From NCBI GenBank assembly GCA_004376975.1, contig SOJA01000042.1, positions 1 to 5,968 on the forward strand: a stretch of 5,968 nt of DNA, given 5' to 3'. Below, piece by piece: positions 5,916 to 5,968 of this stretch (positions are counted from its first letter, which is position 1; each line of letters starts with the position of its first letter). The DNA is from Candidatus Bathyarchaeota archaeon (GTDB lineage: Archaea > Thermoproteota > Bathyarchaeia > Bathyarchaeales > UBA233). The translations under genes and the position numbers were made by a program. The notes beneath the pieces are model-generated. The model had not been told where the DNA came from, ran no database searches, and saw nothing but the letters and a program-made list of their open reading frames with translations.

Positions 5916-5968
5916 CTCTGTGAAATCCCGTCGAAATCTAATTATAGAAAAAAAGGGAGAAATTAGTT

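Overview
The window looks like a piece of an archaeal chromosome. The valyl-tRNA synthetase is of the archaeal type, the promoter candidates are TATA-like boxes with purine-rich upstream flanks, strong Shine-Dalgarno sequences are rare, and an archaeal-style oligo-T terminator candidate follows the first transcript. Base composition is moderate to AT-leaning. The gene set would fit an uncultured mesophilic or moderately thermophilic lineage such as Bathyarchaeia or a relative. That placement is an inference, because no marker for a phylum can be read directly.

Layout from left to right. Positions 1-78, minus strand: the 5' half of a TPP (thiamine pyrophosphate) riboswitch aptamer, running off the left edge toward an unseen gene that should concern thiamine. 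Positions 79-138: a short divergent promoter region. Positions 139-2607, plus: valS, complete. Positions 2552-2710: a possible decayed small reading frame with one in-frame stop, followed by a T-run that may end the valS transcript. Positions 2847-3587, plus: L-aspartate dehydrogenase (nadX), the first enzyme of NAD synthesis. Positions 3590-3877, minus: a small ORF whose front half is the start of a class V aminotransferase and whose back half is the end of a GNAT acetyltransferase, probably a deletion-fusion remnant. Positions 3878-4061: non-coding, with a TATA-like box and a cluster of short palindromes. Positions 4062-4817 and 4799-5878, minus: a membrane methyltransferase of the isoprenylcysteine carboxyl methyltransferase/PEMT type and a histone-deacetylase-family amidohydrolase, overlapping and so probably one transcript read leftwards from a promoter near 5910.

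The genes do not form one pathway. valS and nadX are housekeeping genes, each with its own promoter candidate. The deacetylase/methyltransferase pair is a small operon of unknown substrate. The most notable items are the TPP riboswitch in an archaeal context, including a duplicated 10-base core segment that offers an alternative fold, and the two-family chimeric ORF at 3590-3877. I do not see a defence system, CRISPR array, transposon or other large unrecognised system.
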